Positions 11,441 through 22,958 of a DNA stretch of 64,000 nucleotides are shown here, piece after piece (positions within the stretch are counted from its first letter, which is position 1; every line of letters begins with the position of its first letter). The stretch comes from Morella rubra (lineage: Eukaryota; Streptophyta; Magnoliopsida; Fagales; Myricaceae), in NCBI GenBank assembly GCA_003952965.2, contig CM025849.1, positions 30,045,387 through 30,109,386 on the forward strand. Reading direction: 5' to 3'. The notes beneath the pieces were generated by a model that saw only the letters and a list, made by a program, of their open reading frames with translations, had not been told where the DNA came from and ran no database searches. Both the position numbers and the translations under genes were made by a program.

Positions 11441-12149
11441 ATCACATGCCCTCATTCTTCCTTTACTGAGTCCTCAAGACTCTTTGTTTGTCTACATTTA
11501 TTTCTCTGAGACAGATAATGCCAATATTCGACTACTTTGTCACCCATGAGCTAATCACCCATGTCCTGGTCATCCAAATTCGAGCACTGGTTACTAACGG
11601 CTTAGAAGTGATCATGGACTCCCAGCCCTAACTCGTCTAGAGGGATCTGCCACCAGAGTTTCGCCCCAAAAACGGCTTTGTGGGAGCGAACCACAACCAC
11701 ATCAACTGGATTGACCCCTCTGTTTCCTCAAATGAAGATTTCTCATGAATGATAACGTTGTTTTAATGTTTTGCTTGCTTGGGGTGTTGGTATATATTTT
11801 TGAAACAATAGGGTTAAAGATTCCTTTATAGGCTTACTTATGTTAGCCTAGGAGCTATATTCCCTAATCCCTAACCTCAGCAGCCTGGTTTGTTTTTCCT
11901 AAGTACTGTTTTCTTGTTATGACTTGTCTGTTTGTTAGTATATCTTTTTCTTCTAACTTGACTTCCATTTTCTCCTGGTTATTTCTGAATATTATTTATA
12001 AGTCTTCCGCTGGTTTTCTATAATAGTAATCTTTAAACATCCCAAGGATATTACTACAATCTTGAGACCCATAGGATAAGAACGTGCCGTAATCTCGCCA
12101 TGTTTGCACCTCTGTTACTACAAAGAGAGCTTATAGACTAATACAAGCA
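11441..12149 (+). mobile_element. LTR-A1 (3' LTR of element A), second part
   Basis: It continues the A-family LTR after Copia-1. The segment ATCACATGCC..TTACTGAGTCCTCAAGACTC matches the A2 copy at 27566-27605. GTCTTCCGCTG near 12002 and the final block to ..ACAAGCA at 12149 match 28250-28403. After 12149 the two copies diverge, which I take as the LTR end. Removing Copia-1, the LTR is about 2.77 kb. Confidence 0.7.
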
Positions 12150-12664
12150 CAAGGGACGTGACCATTAATGTAATGAAGTCCTGGGCCTTGGCTTCACTAA
12201 TTATTTCAAGAAAATAATGATCTAAAAATTCCCTCTTAAATTGTTCCCAGGTTCACTCAATTTCTAAGAGTTCCTTCTTGGATTGCCACCACCTTTTGGC
12301 TACCCCTTTTAATTGATATGTGGCAAATTCTATCATTTGATCATCAATACACTCTAAAACCTGCAATAATTCTTCTATGTTCAATAGCCAATTCTCAGCT
12401 ACTAAGGATTTCATACCTCCTTCATAGTAAAGGGGATGGTGCTTGGCAAACTTATCAAATGAGCAACCTTCATGAATAATCTCAACTATTATATCTCTAT
12501 TCTTCTATCTGCCATTATTTTCTGAGTTGCAAGGGTAGGTTATAGATTAAAAATTATAAGGCAATAAACACAATATCATACTACTTCTATTTATGAGACT
12601 GTGCATTGCCGAGCACCCTCATTTTCCTTAAGTTTGCTAATTATCTTTACTTACCTAAACCTCA
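12150..12664 (-). pseudogene. Element C: gag N-terminal remnant and leader
   Basis: The minus strand matches the better preserved gag at 29336-29644 closely in order: it encodes decayed forms of GMHHP, ENWLLNIEELLQVLEC and KGxAKRWWQ. Protease and the rest of gag are missing because LTR-A1 adjoins at 12149. The leader at 12541-12664 parallels 29645-29800. The primer-binding site follows at 12665. Confidence 0.75.
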
Positions 12665-12676
12665 GCTATGATACCA
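12665..12676 (-). other. Primer-binding site of element C (copy 1)
   Basis: The minus strand reads TGGTATCATAGC, one base different from the canonical initiator tRNA-Met site, placed two bases from the LTR end at 12679. Confidence 0.8.
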
Positions 12677-12678
12677 TC

Positions 12679-15153
12679 TGTAATAGCTCGAACCATGAAG
12701 ACCTCTAGCGTTGTCTTATAGTAATGGACGCCAATATTAAACTAAGGTATAGTCAGTGGGAGGATCATTAAAGCAACAAGATTCTAAGTAATAAACAAAT
12801 TCAAGCCTTTATACCACAAAAGAGTACCAATTTGCCTTCTATGTACATCTACAAAAAACGGAAGAATAACAACTACATAGGTATGATCCACAAAGGTCTT
12901 GATCTTATTCTCTTATCTCTTCCTCTTCATCATATATAGAAAATATAATCAGGAGATCCCCAATCCATCTATGGACACTCTCAATGATGATGTCTAGGTT
13001 CTCAGTGACCCAGACCCAACTACCAGCTTAGTATCAAGACCTGAGAGTCAAAGTCTTAGTAATTCTCTTAGGTACATTCTGAACATCTGCTAGAATAATT
13101 AACACACAATGGTGAGTCCAAATGACTCAATAAAGCAAGTGGTTAGTACGACATGGAGCAAATAACATGAAAAAGACATTGAAGAAACAGTTCATCAATT
13201 CAACAACATAATGGAAGATGAAATAAAGCAAAAAACTTGAATTAAAAATGATCATTTCAAATTTCAACCACCACCATTAGACATTACTCCCAAAGTAAAA
13301 TACGGCACCACTCCCAGAGTGAATCATTGGGCCAGAGAGATATATAAACCATACAGCATGCGGCATTATTTTCGGAGTAAATACGTTCTTATTTAGGGCC
13401 TTTCTGCGTACGATAGAGCAACGAAGATGCCATAACATTTGGTTCACATCCTTTTGTGTGTAATGCTGTAATGACTTCAAATACAAGTTAAGTATGCATG
13501 TTTCATGTCAATGTCTCGCATTACATGATATGTCATACTTTAACTTCAAACTTCCCTTGGAAATCATATTCTTCAAGATAGAAAACAATTTGACAATTTC
13601 AAAAGAAAGCGATAGGTATTGTGAAGAAAAAAACACAATTTCATGTTTGATTAACCTTGTAGAAATAATAAAATTTTGACATAATCAAAATGACATAGAG
13701 TTTAAAATCACAAAGAATTCTTCAAAGGATATTTTCAAGCTTTGAAAAAAATAGTTTGTGAAATTTTTTACAAAGAAGCGGATCAAAGCTTGAAAAACAC
13801 CTTAATAACGAATCGAACTTTAAAAATGATACTATTTTTAAAAAATGAGCTTGTTCTTCCTTAAGAACACGAAGAACATCAATTGAAGTAAGAATCAGCT
13901 TGAAAACACAGGAGACCGTGGTTGGTTTAGTTTCGAAAACGTTTTTCGTGTAATGATCAAGAAATTTTTTTTAGATATGGTTTCTTAGTGGCTTGTGAGA
14001 ATGTTGGGACCCACAAAAATGATGGTTGGAAAGAGAAAGTTTTCTAAATTTAATCTCTCAGAAAATGTGAGTGTAAAAAATTATGTTTGGATAAAAGGTT
14101 TTTGTGAGAGGAAATTTTATGGGTTTTTGTGTTGTTTTTCAATAAATTTAGGCCACTAATTAGATAGAAATTTTATTGTATATGAAATAAATCTTAGAAT
14201 TGTAATCAAATCGGTTCATAGCTAAGTTGTAAAGTCATCTATCCGGATCGACTTTTGAGCTTACCTACTTTGATTAAAAATTGTTTGTGAAATTTGGCTA
14301 AACAACATCTCAGTCACTTGTGGAAGTCAGAAAAAAATGCACAACTTAAATAACTCTAAAAACGTTTTATTGAAAAGACTAGCTTCGCCACCGTAAGTCG
14401 AAGAGATCAATGAGATCCTTCAGAGGCAGTGGATGTAACCTGATCAAAATCGGTAGGAGATCAAGGAGTACACAATTAGTTACATCAATGTGAGAGGCAA
14501 TGCTGGTTTTGGAAAGTTTGCTTTTTATTTTCACTCTGTGAAAGATAAAGATTGTTATTGGGTGCTCTTTTTTTGTGAGAGGAATTTGGGTTTTTCAATC
14601 ATTACACCACATTTGAGTTTCTTAGAAGTTCAACGATTTCATAGGCAAATTTAAGTTCTTCAATGAAAAAATGCGTCTATTTACTGCATCTTTCAGTTTT
14701 TTATCCACATAGAAAGCTCAGATTTCCTTATCATAAGTTCTCGAATTCATCTACCCTATTCATCTTACTTGTTGCTTCGTTTATCCAACTGCCATCTCTA
14801 TCCTAATTTATCTCTATCCGACTCATCTCTATCCCTAATTCATCTCTAAGTCAAAAAAATAAAATGTCTCCAACCTTGAGCTGTAAAGTTGTGGATAAAC
14901 TCCCGACCTACTAGTTGATTAAAAATGACGTGTTACAATTTTTGACGAAATCTCGTCCTACTAGCTTCCAAAATTAAACTGGCTCAAAATGTGCATCTCA
15001 ACATCTCGAATAAAAGATTGGTCACTTGTGAACTCTAAATCTCACTAAATCAGTACACTTAATTCTCTAATTACCCCTAATGCATTAATAAACCAAAACT
15101 TATTTCTCAGAAAAAAATGCATGTTATGTTAAACAAAAACTCGGGGTACAACA
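12679..15153 (-). mobile_element. LTR-C1a
   Basis: As plus-strand sequence the LTR runs TGTAATAGCTCG .. CTCGGGGTACAACA, so the minus strand begins with a mutated TGTCACACCCTGAGC-type start. It is next to a primer-binding site, so it behaves as a 5' LTR. It contains a GAGTCCAAATGACTC hairpin at 13114-13128 and scattered CATCTCTATCC words at about 14790-14850. Its details match LTR-C4 (30597-33857) better than C2 or C5, suggesting two subfamilies. Confidence 0.75.
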
Positions 15154-15349
15154 AAAAACACCTTAACATTGAATAGAAATTTAAAAATGATACTATTTTG
15201 AAAGACAAGCTTCATCTTCATCAAGAACACATAGAACACGAAGAGATCAAAGAGATCACAAGAATTTTTTTTTGAAAACTTTTGAATCAAAATCAAAGAT
15301 AACCAAGCCAACTTTATCTCTAGCAAAACCGAAATCCTCCTACCTTTCC

Positions 15350-15735
15350 TCTTTTTCACTACCTGAGTTTTTGTCATTTGTGAAAGCTCATCAATTTCAT
15401 TCAAATGGTAAGTTCTCTCAATGGCTGAACCCCTCTATTTATAGCCTTCCAAACTACCTGGTTTTTCTGTTATTTGTGAAAGCTCAACGATTTCATTCAA
15501 ATGGTAAGTTCTCTCAATGGCCGAACCCCTCTATTTATAGCATTTCAAACTACACAATTTTTTTGTTATTTGTGAAAGTTCAACGATTTCATTCAAATCG
15601 TAAGTTCTCTCAATGGCCGAATCCTTCTATTTATAGCATTTCAAACTACCCAGTTTTTCTATTATTTGTGAAAGCTCAATGATTTCCTTCAAATCATAAG
15701 TTCTCTCAATGGCCAAACCCCTCTATTTATGGCCT
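15350..15735 (-). repeat. Four-copy 96-bp tandem repeat carrying the LTR TATA box
   Basis: Four units repeat exactly every 96 bp, judged by CTATTTATAG at 15435, 15531, 15627 and the variant CTATTTATGG at 15723. On the minus strand each unit shows CTATAAATAGA, the position of the LTR promoter. 96 is a multiple of three, so an antisense open frame of 136 codons (15272-15682) runs through with a 32-residue repeat; I do not regard that frame as a gene. Confidence 0.85.
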
Positions 15736-15784
15736 TCTTGACTTAGTTCATAAGTATTGTCAATTATCGAATTGATTAATCTTT

Positions 15785-16100
15785 CATTTGTATCTAGAAG
15801 TCATCTCTATCCACAATTTCATCTCTATCCTCAAGTTTATCTCTTTCCATAATTTTATCTCTTTCCACAATTCATCTCTATCGATAATTCATCTCAACCC
15901 ATAATCATCTCTTTCCATAATTCAACTCTATCTGTAATTCATCTTCATCCATAGCTCATCTCTATCCATAACTTTATCTCTATCCATAATTCATCTCTAT
16001 CCATAACTCATCTCTTTCCAAAATTCATATCAATACATAATTCATCTCTATCCGTAATTCATCTTTATCCATAACCCGTCTCTATCCATAATTCATAAAT
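15785..16100. repeat. CATCTCTATCC minisatellite inside LTR-C1b
   Basis: About 300 bp of imperfect 16-18-bp units of the form ATAATTCATCTCTATCC. The same motif occurs at 14790-14850 in C1a and, in the opposite orientation, around 30970-30991 and 32171-32320 in LTR-C4, so it belongs to this LTR subfamily. Confidence 0.8.
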
Positions 16101-16475
16101 TGCGATAATAGCTTCCAAAGAATAAAATGTCTCCAAAATTAAACTGTAAACTCATTGATAAACTCCCGGCCTACTGGTTGATTAAAAATTACGTGTTACA
16201 ATTTTTGATGAAATCGTGTCCTACTAGCTTAAAAAACTAAATTGGCTCAAAGCATGCATCTCAACATCCCGAATAAAAGGTTGGTCACTTGTGAAGTCCC
16301 AATCTCACTCAGTTATACCCTAAACAAGGTTTTGAAACTAATACATCAAGTACTAATTCATGTCCAAATCACCACGAAATCAATACACTTATTCACTAAT
16401 GCATTACTAAACTAAAACTTGTTTTTCATAGACAAATGCATGTTATGTGAAATGAAAGCTCGGGGTATGACATTC

Positions 16476-18534
16476 TGTAATAGCCTAAACCATGAAGACC
16501 TCTAGCACTATCATATAATAATGGACGCCGCTACCAAATTGAGGTTATGGTCAGTGAAAGGATATTAAAGCAACAAGTTTTCTAAGTACAAGACACTAAC
16601 AAGACCTTGTATTCATACTGTTATAATACAAAAGAGTACCAGACTGCCGTCTATGTACATACTATAAAACACGGCAGCAATTAACTACATATTTACAAAC
16701 TACTATGTCTTGAAATTTAGAGTATCCTACTCCTCATCCTCATTATCGTTAAGGTTGACAAAGTCAAGAGACCCCACCGTATCCACTTATGGACACTCTC
16801 TATAATGATAGGTTGTCAGTAACTTATACCCTTACAACCAACTTCAGAATTAAGACCCTGTGAGACAAAGTATTAGTAAATTCGCCCAAGCACATCATAT
16901 CCTTCTCCTATAATAATTTAACAAACAATGGTGAGTACAAATGACTCAGTAAAGCCAGTAGTTAGTACAACAAGTAGCATTTAACATGAATAAGACATTG
17001 AAGAAACTAATTCATCAATTCCACAACATAATGGAAAATGAAATAACGAAAAAGACTCAAATTCAAAATTTCAACCATTGTCCTTCGGCATCACTCCGAG
17101 AGTGAATTCCTAGGCCAGAATGATATATACAACATACGACATTACTCCGAGAGTAAATACATCCTTATTTAAGACCTTTCTGCATACGACCAAGATGTGA
17201 CAACATGTGGTTCACATCCTCCTGTGCACAATTGTCACTTCAATGATAGTCATACCTTAACCATTAAACTTTCCTTGGAAATCATATTTTTCAAGATAAA
17301 GAACAATTGACATTTTCAAGAGAAAATGATAGGTATTATGAAGAAAAACAACACCTTGATTTTACCGTTAAAACTCGATTAACCTCAATGTAGAAATAAT
17401 GAATATTTTCACACAACCAAAATGACATAGAGTTTTAAGAATCACAAAGAATCCTTCAAAGAATATTTTCAAGCTTTGAAAGACATAATTTGTGAAAATT
17501 TTACAAAGGAATGGATCAAAGTTTGAAAAACTCCTTAACAACGAATCAACTTTAAAAACGATATATTTTGAAAGCAAGCTCCTTCCTTATCAAGAACATG
17601 AAGAACGGAAGAACACAAGAGATGTAAGAATCATTTTGAAAACACAAGAGATTCACAACAATTTTTTGAAATTTTTGAATTGAAATCAAGATAACCAAGC
17701 TAAACTTTGCCTCCAATGTAGCCAAACTTCACTAGATTCTTTCCTCCTCTTTCTCCCACTTCACTTCACTCTTGCTCTCAATATTTAACTCACAAAATAC
17801 TAACTGAAAGGTGTCCTCTACAATGGCTGAATTTCACCTCTTTTTATAGGAAAACATGGCCGGTTGCATTCGACATCTTCAGCCCATCTAGGCTAGCTTA
17901 GGCGAGTCACAGGGCTACATTCTCCTCCCCTCAACACCTAGCAACCTACAGCAGCTGCAAGGCAGGCTATGGCCAAAATTCTCCTAGGTAGCCATGGCGA
18001 GTCACTGACTCACCTGGTGCTTACATTTCGTGCTCTCTAGGTTTAGCCTTGCTTTGTCATGCTTTCTAGCCTTTCTCCTCCTTGCCTTGTTTAACCCCTG
18101 CTAAGCCTCATCCTCTAAGGCTATAGAAATCACTTAGCTTAGTAGTCACTAATTTCGTCAATTATCCAACGATGTTCATAAAATGTCCTATTAGCTTCCA
18201 AAAATATAATGTCTCCAAAATTGAGTTGTAAACTCGTGGATAAACGCTCGACCTACTAGTTGACTAAAAGTCAAGTATTACGTTTTTGACAAAAACCCTA
18301 TCCTTACTTGCTCAAAACATGCATCTCAAAAGCATGCGTAAAAGATTGGTCATTAGTGAACTTCAAATCTCACTAAATCAAACCCTAATCAAGTTTTGAA
18401 ACTAATGCATAAGTACTAATTCATCTCCAAATCACCACGAAATCAATATGCTTATTCAATAATGCACTACTAACCCAAAACTTGTTTTTCATAGAAAATG
18501 TATGCGATGTTAAACAAAAGCTCAGGGTGTGACA
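16476..18534 (-). mobile_element. LTR-C2: 3' LTR of the minus-strand element C
   Basis: Plus-strand ends are TGTAATAGCC (16476) and GGGTGTGACA (18534). Beyond 18534 are a polypurine tract and integrase of element C, so this is its 3' LTR. Only three bases (TTC) separate it from C1b. A TATA box lies at about 17840-17849 (minus strand TATAAAAAGAGG). It looks nearly identical, in inverse orientation, to LTR-C5 (34428-36543). Confidence 0.85.
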
Positions 18535-19310
18535 TACTCCCCCACTTAAAAAAAAATTCTGTCCTCTGAATTTAAACAAAGCACAAAGAATGTACCAGGT
18601 AGTCAAGCAACTGTGGATACTTTCACGTGTGTTACTCTAACACCCATGATGCTTCAGTCATATCATGACTCGCCATAACACTTTACTAATGGAATCTTCC
18701 TATTATGCACCTCTTATTCCTTTCTATGTAATATTGCCACAGGCTACTATTTATAGTTTTTTTCTATTTGTAAGGGTGTATAGTTTATCAAATGAGAAGG
18801 CTCTGGAAACATATTTCCTCAGCATCTGAAAAGTATCGTGTACTCCTTCTAATTCTGGTGGTAAGGCTAACTGATAAGCTGTTACCCCTACCTTTGTAAA
18901 ATCTCAAATGGTCCAACATATCGGGGACTCAACTTCCCTTTCTTTCCAAACCACTTAGGAGTTACCTTCAAGAATACTTTATCCCATATTCAAATTCTCA
19001 CAGGCATCTAATTGTCAGCATAACTCTTTTGTCTGCTCTGAGCTACCTTCAACCTTTCTTTCTTCAGTTCTACCTTTTCACATGTCCTTTAGATTAGGTC
19101 AGATTCAATCATTTGTTTTTCTCCTACTTCATCAAAATAACGATGTTCGACATTTCCATCCATATGGTGCCATTTCGATTCTTGTCTGAGACATGTTGTT
19201 ATATGCAAATTCCACAAGTGGCAAATATTGAATCCAAGGTCCTTTGAGTTCCAAAATGCAAGCTCTCAGCATATCTTCTAAGATTTGAATTGCCCTTTCT
19301 AATTGTCCAT
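18535..19310 (-). pseudogene. Element C: polypurine tract, integrase C-terminus and chromodomain region
   Basis: From the LTR inward the minus strand shows a purine run (AAGTGGGGGAGTA, reverse of 18535-18547). Decayed integrase C-terminal coding follows, with GPFEILQKVG-like, AYQLALPPEL-like and FHVSMLRKY-like blocks. The same segment is present, inverted and almost unchanged, at 33872-34427. The chromodomain equivalent seen there (VKVLWR, EASWVLES) is deleted here between the LTR and about 18730. Confidence 0.75.
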
Positions 19311-19790
19311 CAATTTAAGGATGAAACATAGTATTAAACTTGAGCTGCATACCTAATGCCTTAAATCCATTCCAAATTCTCGAGGTAAAATGTGTATCTC
19401 GTTCAAATACTATAGAACTAGGTATTTTATGAGGTCGTACAATTTCCTTAATGTACAACTCTACCAATTTCTTAGAGGTGTAACTAACCTTAATAGGAAT
19501 AAAGTGAGCTGACTTTGTCAAGCGACCTATGATGATCCAGATAGCATCTTGCCCAGTTAACGTTGTTGGTAACCAAACTACAAAATCCATAGCAATTTCA
19601 TCCCATTTCCATACAAGAATTTGTAAAGGTTGTAACAGTCCTACAGGTTTCTAATATTCAGCTTTCACTTGCTGGCATACTAAACATTTACTAACAAACT
19701 CTGCTATTTCTCTTTTCATACCAGACCACTAAAACTTTTCCTTCAAATCATGATACATCCTTGTGGAACCTAGATGGATAGCATACTTTG
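19311..19790 (-). pseudogene. Element C: integrase core and zinc-binding domain
   Basis: An open stretch at 19590-19315 encodes MDFVVWLPTTLTGQDAIW with the first catalytic Asp. HFIPIKVSYTSKKLVELYI and FERDTHFTSRIW, with the second Asp, follow. The zinc-binding segment with Cys pairs lies upstream to about 19790, interrupted by stops. The Glu-containing part should lie at 19200-19310, where FHPQ is partly recognisable. Confidence 0.8.
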
Positions 19791-20005
19791 ACCTATGTGC
19801 TTCTTACAGTGTTTCCTTAGTGTTCTTGTTTTCTGGAACCACTATCCTTTCCCTAACATATGCAAGTCTATTAGTCTTAATCACTACTTATGTTGTAGTA
19901 CCTCTGCTAACAAGTTCATTAACTTTTGGGTCTTGAGGCTGCCTAGCTTTAATCTGATCCTATAATGTAGATTGGACTATCAACACCATTAATTTTTTCA
20001 CTTCT

Positions 20006-20560
20006 TCATCCAAAAGTATTCAATTTCATTCCTTTCATATCTCTTTCCAATTCAGGTGACAACTTCTGACTCCTTTCCTTTCCTTCCACAAACTTCCTAC
20101 TCAAGGCATCTGCCACAACATTTGCCTTTCTAAGATGATAATTGATGGAAAAATCATAGTCCTTGATTAGCTCCAACCATCTTCTTTGCTGGATGTTAAA
20201 TTCATTATGAGTAAAGAAGTATTTTAAACTTTTATGATCTGTATAGATTTCACACTTTGCTCCATATAGATTGTGCCTCCAAAGTTTCAATTTAAACACA
20301 CAGCTACCAATTCTAAGTCATGAGTGGGGTAATTCTTCTCGTGTACCTTAAGCTATCATGATGCATAAGCAACAACTTTTACTTCTTGCATAAACACTCC
20401 TCCTAAACCTATTCTCAAGGCATCTGTATATATAATATATACTTCTGACTCTTTGGGTAAGGCTAGAATGGGTGCAAAAATTAGTCGTTCTTTTAACTCC
20501 ATAAAACTTTGCTCACATTCATCCATCCATACAAAACTTAGCATTCTTCTTTGTCAATGC
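20006..20560 (-). pseudogene. Element C: RNase H domain
   Basis: Two minus-strand frames make up the domain. 20544-20356 has ALPKESEVYIIYTDALRIGLGG, with the first acidic residue in YTDA. 20299-20006 has [23 protein letters not shown] and [12 protein letters not shown]. The Glu-containing block between them is disrupted by stops at about 20300-20355. It is closely related to element A RNase H at 2732-3319 but on the opposite strand. Confidence 0.85.
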
Positions 20561-21310
20561 TGTTAGTGGTGATGCCAATTTTGAAAATCCTGCTACAAAT
20601 TGTCGATAATAACTAGCAAATCCAAGAAAACTTCTTACATCAGGAACTGTAGTAGGTTTTGGCCAAGTATAAACTGCCTATACTTTTCCTAGATCAACTG
20701 AAATTCCTTCACATGAAATGATATGTCCTAGAAATGCTACTTCCTTTAACCACAAGTCACATTTCGAGAACATCGCATATAAGTGTTCATCTCCCAACAT
20801 TTGTAATATTAACCTTAAAAGATTCCCACACACTTCCTTACTTCTAGAGTATATCAATATATCATCAATAAATACCACCACAAAATGATCCAAAAAATGT
20901 TGAAAGTACCATGTGCGTCAAATCCATAAATGCAGCAGGAGCATTGGTTAATCCAAAAGGCTTTACCAGAAATTCATGATGTTCGTATCTAGTATGAAAA
21001 TTCGTCTATGGAATATCTTCCTTTCTGATTCTCTTTTCAGCTCCCAGTAATGTATGCACATCCTTATCATGCCGTCCTTTCTTTTAGCAGATAACACCGA
21101 AGCTCTCCAAGGTGAAACACTAGGTCTTATATTTCCATTCTCCAATAAATCTTGCAGTTATTCCTTTAATTCCTTTAGTTCAGCTGGTGTCATCCTATAT
21201 GGAGCTTTTGACAAGGGTGCAATGTCTGGTACCAGTGAAATTTTAAATGTAATTTCTCTTATAGGTGGTAATCTGGGTAGTTCTTTTGGAAAGACATCCT
21301 GGTACTCATA
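20561..21310 (-). pseudogene. Element C: reverse transcriptase
   Basis: Pieces in order on the minus strand are EITFKISLVPDIAP and TPAELKELKE near 21200, MENGNIRPSVSPWRASVL at 21145, then VVVFIDDILIYSRS with the intact catalytic Asp pair at about 20880-20840. FSKCDLWLKEVAFLGHIIS follows at 20678-20893. Stops and frameshifts separate the pieces, so this is a decayed but nearly full-length RT. Confidence 0.85.
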
Positions 21311-21481
21311 AACCACTAGTATGGACTCTAATTTCTTTTCTTCCTCCTAAATTCTAACAAATGATACTAGAAAAGCCTGAGCTCCGTTAACTACATTTGT
21401 CCAAGCTTTCAGTGCAGATATTAATCATACCTGTGTAGAAAAATTTCCTCTTTTATTTTCTTTCAACTTCTTCAACCTAGC
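21311..21481 (-). pseudogene. Element C: protease/RT linker
   Basis: The minus strand encodes ISALKAW after an in-frame stop, plus GAQAFLVSF, the ISALxAxxLLxxG..AFLA motif between protease and RT of chromoviruses. The rest of the protease continues at 28404, on the other side of LTR-A2. The two halves therefore belong to one element split by later insertion. Confidence 0.7.
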
Positions 21482-22958
21482 AATATAGTTTGGTCCTCTA
21501 TTATTTTAGACATTACTAAATAGAGACTTTTTGCATCTAAAATTTTGAAAATGTCATTATTTCATTGTTTTTGCTTATGTAACCTTTTTCAAGCTAATTT
21601 TTTTCAAAAAATTTGCCTATGATTATATTATTTTTCTAATTACTAAGCTCGTAGGATATTGCCCACCCTAACATGCACCTTAGAATCAGTTTTAGAATTA
21701 TTTGATTTAATTAACCGAAAAGGGCCTAAAAAATAGGTTTTATTGCATAAAAGCTTGAAATGAAATCCTATTGGGCCTCCCTCAAGCCCAATTTGGGTCC
21801 AGCCCAATACTAAAGCCCAGCCCACCTCATATCGAGACTCAAGACCTGCCAGCCCCTTGATTCATGCCCATGGGAAATTTTTCAATCATGATTCATCACT
21901 AGGTATTCAAAATCATGTAATGACGTGGCTAAATCTCAATGGCTGCCTCCCTTGTCCCCCAATCCCCATCAATTTCTTGCATAGACCTCCTAACTAGTGT
22001 TAGACATAATCATACCTAGGCTAGATTAACCCTAGTGACCAAGATTTAACCCAAGAGCTTTAACCATGGTCTAAGGTAGTATAAAGAGGACCTTGCTGTG
22101 ATGGTTAGTCTCACACCAACAGCTAGTCATGAGAGGTCTTTTAGAGAGAAATTTTGGTCCTAGAGTGAGTTAGAGTGAAGGCTAGTGGAAGAAGAAAGAG
22201 AAGGAAGCAAGAAGGAAGAGATTTTGGAGAAGAAGGCAGAAGTATCCTCTCCTCTTGTCAACGTAGTCGTCATCTTGATCTTGTGTATAATAGTGATGCT
22301 TCTTGTAGGTTCTTGATATCCAAATATCCATCCACTAACCAATTTCTAAGAGGTAAGGGGTTAGTTTTTATTTTTGAAGGTTATTAGGCATGATCACATG
22401 TTTGGAAATAGAAAAATGCCATCATCCATGTTAGGCTAAGATCTTGATCTTATAACATGTTCATTATCATGTTATAAGGGAGATTAGGTTGCTAGAATAG
22501 TGAAGTAGGTTGGTTAATTGTTTGCAAAAAGAGGTCATTTTTACCTAAATATGGATCATGGGTGCATGAGGTTGATATCATGAGATTTTTGTGGCCTTGG
22601 TAATTTATAGGTAGTCTTAGGGATGTTATAAAGCCTAGAAGAAGTTATCTTGTAGAGGTTTACATGAGAAAATGGAAAAAATTGTGAGATATGTCAAATG
22701 GGTCCCTTTGGGTTAAATTTGAGGACAGTACGTATAGGCAATGAACGTATGGGAAACATGGGATCTTATTGGCCCCAAATTTGGAAGGTTATCTCAAGAC
22801 AGGTTAGGGAACCTATGGTTAAAATTGCAGGTCATTTGGAGTTACAGTTAGGAAGTTATTAGCTTTCAAAGTTAGGGGTAAAACTGGAAAGTTTACCAAA
22901 TCGGGTTATTTCATACATATACGAGTTGGGCTTTAATATGTAATATTTGGGCTGACTT
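21482..22958 (+). mobile_element. LTR-A2, first part (A-family LTR inside element C)
   Basis: It is diverged from LTR-A1 but collinear: a TTGGTCCTCTATTATTTTAG start block, GGGCCT/GCCCAG-rich stretch, TATA-like TATAAAGAGG at 22080, and AGAGGTAAGGGGTTAG at about 22350-22366. No A-family coding or primer site is attached to either side, so it appears to be a solo LTR inserted in the protease of element C. It stops at 22958 where LTR-B begins and resumes at about 26847. Confidence 0.65.

Larger units (their letters stand above)
15154..16472 (-). mobile_element. LTR-C1b: partial LTR joined directly to C1a
   Basis: At 15154 the sequence jumps back to the LTR interior (AAAAACACCTTAAC, as at about 13794) and runs again to the LTR start CTCGGGGTATGACA at 16472. 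It is therefore a second LTR lacking its U5-side third, fused end to end to C1a. It holds the 96-bp promoter repeat (15350-15735) and a CATCTCTATCC minisatellite (15785-16100). Confidence 0.75.

Noticed and set aside
15272..15682. 136-codon frame with a 32-residue repeat
   Set aside because: The repeat is explained by the 96-bp DNA repeat being a multiple of three; it is antisense to the LTR and lacks any domain.
15785..16100. Regularly spaced short repeats, CRISPR-like at first glance
   Set aside because: Units are contiguous and imperfect without unique spacers, in a plant LTR; it is a minisatellite.
22175..22387. 70-codon plus-strand frame
   Set aside because: It sits in the R/U5 part of LTR-A2, overlapping the splice-donor-like motif, with no domain similarity.
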